DNA from: Chloroflexota bacterium
Lineage (GTDB): Bacteria; Chloroflexota; Dehalococcoidia; DSTF01; JACRBR01
Length of the DNA: 6,717 nucleotides
Direction: 5' to 3'
NCBI GenBank assembly: GCA_021813085.1
Contig: JAKAMA010000135.1
Coordinates: forward strand, 1-6,717
Numbering within the stretch: the first letter of the stretch is position 1; the number at the start of each line of letters is the position of its first letter. This document shows positions 4,476 through 6,717 of the stretch, in pieces. The translations under genes and the position numbers were made by a program. Below the pieces are notes generated by a model that worked only from the letters and a program-made list of their open reading frames with translations, was not told where the DNA came from and did no database searches.

Positions 4476-5859
4476 GTACGATCTGGCGATCATCGGCGGC
4501 GGGCCGGGCGGCTACGTGGCGGCGATCCGGGCGGCGCAGCTCGGCATGAAGGTTGCGCTCGTCGAGCGGGAGCGGGTTGGCGGCACCTGCCTGAACTGGG
4601 GCTGCATCCCCAGCAAGGCGATGCTCTGGAACGCCGAAGTCGTGAACCTCGTGCGGGACGCGGCGACGTACGGCATCTCCTTCGACAATCTGCGGGTCGA
4701 CATGGGAAGCGCGATCGACCGCAGCCGCCAGGTCGTCGACCAGATGGTGAAGGGCGTCGAGTTCCTGCTCGGGAAGAACGGCGTAGTCACTGTGGCCGGC
4801 GACGCGGAGTTCGCGTCACCGACGCAAATCCGCGTGCGCGGCGCGGACGAGACGGTCGACGCGAGGGCAGTGATCATCGCCACCGGCGCGCGCCCGCGCG
4901 CCTTGCCGGGGCTCGATCCCGACGGCAAGACGGTCTTCGGCAGCCGCGAGGCGCTGGCGCTGCGCGAGCGCCCGGAGCGCGTCGTGATCATCGGCGGCGG
5001 GCCGATTGGCGTCGAGTTCGCGACGTTCTGGCACGCATACGGCGTGGAGGTGACGATCCTGGAGATGCTCGAGCACCTGCTGCCGCTCGAGGACGAAGAG
5101 ATCAGCGTGCAACTCGAGCGCGCGTTCAAGAAGCAGGGGATCAAGTTCATCACCGGGGCGAAGGTCGAGGGCGCCAGCGTCCGCGATGGCGGCGCCAGCG
5201 TGCGCTTCAGCGCGCGAGGGGGCGAGCAGCAACTGGAGGCGGACCACGTGCTCGTCTCGATCGGCTTCACCGGCAACGTCGAAACGCTCGGGCTCGACGG
5301 CATCGGCGTGCAGGTCGAGCGGGGGTGGGTGAAGACCGACGGCGCGCTGATGACCACCGCCGCCGGCGTGTACGCGATCGGCGATGTCACCGGGATCATG
5401 AACCTCGCGCACGTAGCGTCGGCGCAGGGCGTGGCCGTCGTCGAGCGGCTCGCCGGACGGACGCCGCCGGCCCTGGACTACCAGCACATGCCGCGCGCGA
5501 CGTACTGCGCGCCGGAAGTGGGGAGCGTTGGCCTCAGCGAGCGGCAGGCGCGCGAGGCGGGATACGACCTGAAGGTGGGCAAGTTCCCCGTGCGGGCGAA
5601 CGGCCGGGCGAAGGCGATCAACCAGACCGACGGGCTGATCAAGATCGTCGCCGACGCCGCGACCGGAGAGACGCTCGGCATCCACATGGTCGGGCCCATG
5701 GTGACGGAGCTGCTGGCGGAGGCGTCGCTCGGGATGACGCTGGAGGCGACGCCGCGCGAGCTGGGCTGGACGGTCGCCGCGCACCCGACGCTCGGAGAAA
5801 CAGTGAAAGAGGCGGCGATGGCCGTCAATGGCGAAGCAATTCACTTCTGGACGGAATGA
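4468..5859 (+). CDS. lpdA: Dihydrolipoyl dehydrogenase (E3)
   Basis: The enzyme re-oxidises dihydrolipoamide on E2 with NAD+ and is the E3 part of pyruvate and other 2-oxoacid dehydrogenase complexes. The 463-residue length is typical. The FAD motif GGGPGG is at 10-15. The redox-active disulfide is C41/C46 in GGTCLNWGCIPSK. The NAD motif GGGPIG is at 176-181, and the second FAD contact G305-D306 is in 'VYAIGDV'. The catalytic His-Glu pair is H439/E444 in HPTLGE, near the dimer interface. There is no N-terminal lipoyl domain. The GTG start overlaps lipA by 8 nt, and only 1 nt separates the stop from pdhA. Placement directly before pdhA makes the pyruvate dehydrogenase complex the likely main user, although one E3 often serves several complexes and glycine cleavage. 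Confidence 0.97.
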   Translation: MAEYDLAIIGGGPGGYVAAIRAAQLGMKVALVERERVGGTCLNWGCIPSKAMLWNAEVVNLVRDAATYGISFDNLRVDMGSAIDRSRQVVDQMVKGVEFLLGKNGVVTVAGDAEFASPTQIRVRGADETVDARAVIIATGARPRALPGLDPDGKTVFGSREALALRERPERVVIIGGGPIGVEFATFWHAYGVEVTILEMLEHLLPLEDEEISVQLERAFKKQGIKFITGAKVEGASVRDGGASVRFSARGGEQQLEADHVLVSIGFTGNVETLGLDGIGVQVERGWVKTDGALMTTAAGVYAIGDVTGIMNLAHVASAQGVAVVERLAGRTPPALDYQHMPRATYCAPEVGSVGLSERQAREAGYDLKVGKFPVRANGRAKAINQTDGLIKIVADAATGETLGIHMVGPMVTELLAEASLGMTLEATPRELGWTVAAHPTLGETVKEAAMAVNGEAIHFWTE

Positions 5860-5860
5860 C

Positions 5861-6717
5861 ATGGGACAACACGGCAAGACCGGCACACTGACGCGACACG
5901 ACGGCGGGGCGGGCATGACTGGCGAGGAGCTCGTCGCGCTGCTGCACAAGATGATGGAGATCCGCCGCTTCGAGGAGAAGGCGGCGGAGATGTACGCGCG
6001 CGGGAAGATCCACGGGTTCCTGCACCTCTACATCGGCCAGGAGGCCGTGGCGACGGGCGCGATCGCGGCGCTCCGGCCGGACGATTACATCGTCAGCCAC
6101 TACCGCGAGCACGGCCACGCCCTCGCTCGCGGCGTCGACCCGAAGCGCGTGATGGCGGAACTGTTCGGCAAAGAGACAGGGGTCACGGGCGGCCGCGGCG
6201 GCTCGATGCACCTCTTCGACGTCAGCAAGTCGTTCCTCGGCGGCTACGCCATCGTTGCGGGGCACATGCCGCTGGCGTGCGGCCTCGGCCTCGCCGAGCA
6301 GTACAAGGGGAGCGACCGCATCGCGGTCAACTTCCTGGGTGACGGCGCGGTGAACGAGGGCGAGTTTCACGAGGCGCTCAACCTCGCGGCGGTGTGGAAG
6401 CTGCCGGTGCTCTTCATCTGCGAGAACAACTTCTACGGGATGGGCACGGCCGTGCAGCGGGTGTCGGCGCTGGTCGAGGTGTACAAGCGCGCCGAGGCCT
6501 ACGGCATGCACGCCGAGCAGGCCGACGGCATGGACGTGCTCGCGATGTACGAGGCGACGGCACGGCTCGCGAAGCGCGTGCGTGCCGGCGAGGGACCGGT
6601 GTTCCTCGAAGCGATCTGCTACCGCTTCCGCGGCCACTCGATGGCCGACCCGGAGTTCTACCGGACCAAGGGCGAGGTCGACCGCTGGCGCACGTTGGAC
6701 CCGATCGCCCGCTTGAA
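5861..6717 (+). CDS. pdhA: Pyruvate dehydrogenase E1 component, alpha subunit (C-terminus beyond the window)
   Basis: E1 decarboxylates pyruvate with thiamine diphosphate and passes the acetyl group to lipoyl-E2. The 285 visible residues cover most of an alpha subunit, usually 320-370 long. The thiamine diphosphate/Mg motif runs from G160-D161-G162 with N165 to E188-N189-N190 (GDGAVNEGEF ... ENNFYGMGT). 'GFLHLYIGQEAV', 'SHYREHGHALARG', 'GRGGSMHLFD' (111-120) and the loop 'YRFRGHSMADPEFYR' from Y254 are characteristic of two-gene, alpha/beta E1 enzymes. Acetoin or branched-chain 2-oxoacid dehydrogenase E1 alpha are close relatives and cannot be fully excluded, but the lipB-lipA-lpdA context fits pyruvate best. 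The start is either ATG 5861, 1 nt after the lpdA stop with only a weak ribosome binding site (ACGGA), or ATG 5915, which would drop an 18-residue Gly/His-rich leader unlike the family core. The beta subunit is expected next. Confidence 0.93.
   Translation, partial: MGQHGKTGTLTRHDGGAGMTGEELVALLHKMMEIRRFEEKAAEMYARGKIHGFLHLYIGQEAVATGAIAALRPDDYIVSHYREHGHALARGVDPKRVMAELFGKETGVTGGRGGSMHLFDVSKSFLGGYAIVAGHMPLACGLGLAEQYKGSDRIAVNFLGDGAVNEGEFHEALNLAAVWKLPVLFICENNFYGMGTAVQRVSALVEVYKRAEAYGMHAEQADGMDVLAMYEATARLAKRVRAGEGPVFLEAICYRFRGHSMADPEFYRTKGEVDRWRTLDPIARL

Noticed and set aside
3372..4493. Minus-strand open frame of 373 codons opposite lipA
   Set aside because: It is a shadow of lipA, whose Fe-S motifs and ribosome binding site are clear. 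The antisense translation shows no family motif.
4816..5949. Minus-strand open frame of 377 codons opposite lpdA
   Set aside because: It is the antisense of a secure dihydrolipoyl dehydrogenase gene, with Arg/His/Asp-biased composition typical of shadow frames.

Overview
The window is GC-rich bacterial DNA, with third codon positions almost always G or C. It carries four complete genes and two genes cut by the window edges that I can name or place in a family, plus one secreted protein I do not recognise. The best guess for the source is a Chloroflexota bacterium, perhaps near Thermomicrobia. This is inference from the GC-rich codon use, the long Thr/Ala/Pro 'TATST' low-complexity stretch common in exported proteins of that phylum, a DUF3090 protein (known mainly from Actinobacteria and Chloroflexota), and an alpha/beta-type pyruvate dehydrogenase E1. 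An actinobacterium is a less likely alternative.

Left part. A minus-strand gene (1-1040, C-terminus outside the window) encodes an Fe-S/FAD/NAD(P) oxidoreductase of the glutamate-synthase-small-subunit (GltD/NfnB/PreT/SudA) superfamily. It diverges across a 280-bp gap from a plus-strand DUF3090 gene (1321-1851). The gap holds two perfect palindromes and a candidate promoter. A weak terminator candidate follows the DUF3090 gene.

Middle. A stand-alone gene (2048-2590) with a strong ribosome binding site encodes a small exported protein: signal peptide, Thr/Ala-rich stalk, and a short acidic His-containing segment built from a 15-bp tandem repeat. A 14-bp perfect hairpin (2613-2647) closes this unit.

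Right part. A tightly packed plus-strand operon starts at about 2852: lipB (octanoyltransferase), lipA (lipoyl synthase), lpdA (dihydrolipoyl dehydrogenase, E3) and pdhA (pyruvate dehydrogenase E1 alpha, cut by the right edge). The first three genes overlap by 8-11 nt and the last junction has a 1-nt gap, so co-transcription and translational coupling are expected. LipB moves octanoate from acyl carrier protein to the lipoyl domain of E2, and LipA inserts two sulfurs to make lipoate. E1 (PdhA with a beta partner) loads acetyl groups on that arm, and E3 (Lpd) re-oxidises it with NAD+. The operon therefore joins cofactor assembly to the enzyme that uses it; pdhB and the E2 gene are predicted just beyond the right edge.

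I see no mobile element, CRISPR array, tRNA or rRNA, and no clearly new multi-gene system. The least explained items are the exported acidic/His repeat protein, the DUF3090 gene, and the palindromes in the divergent gap. No gene-free stretch exceeds 300 bases.
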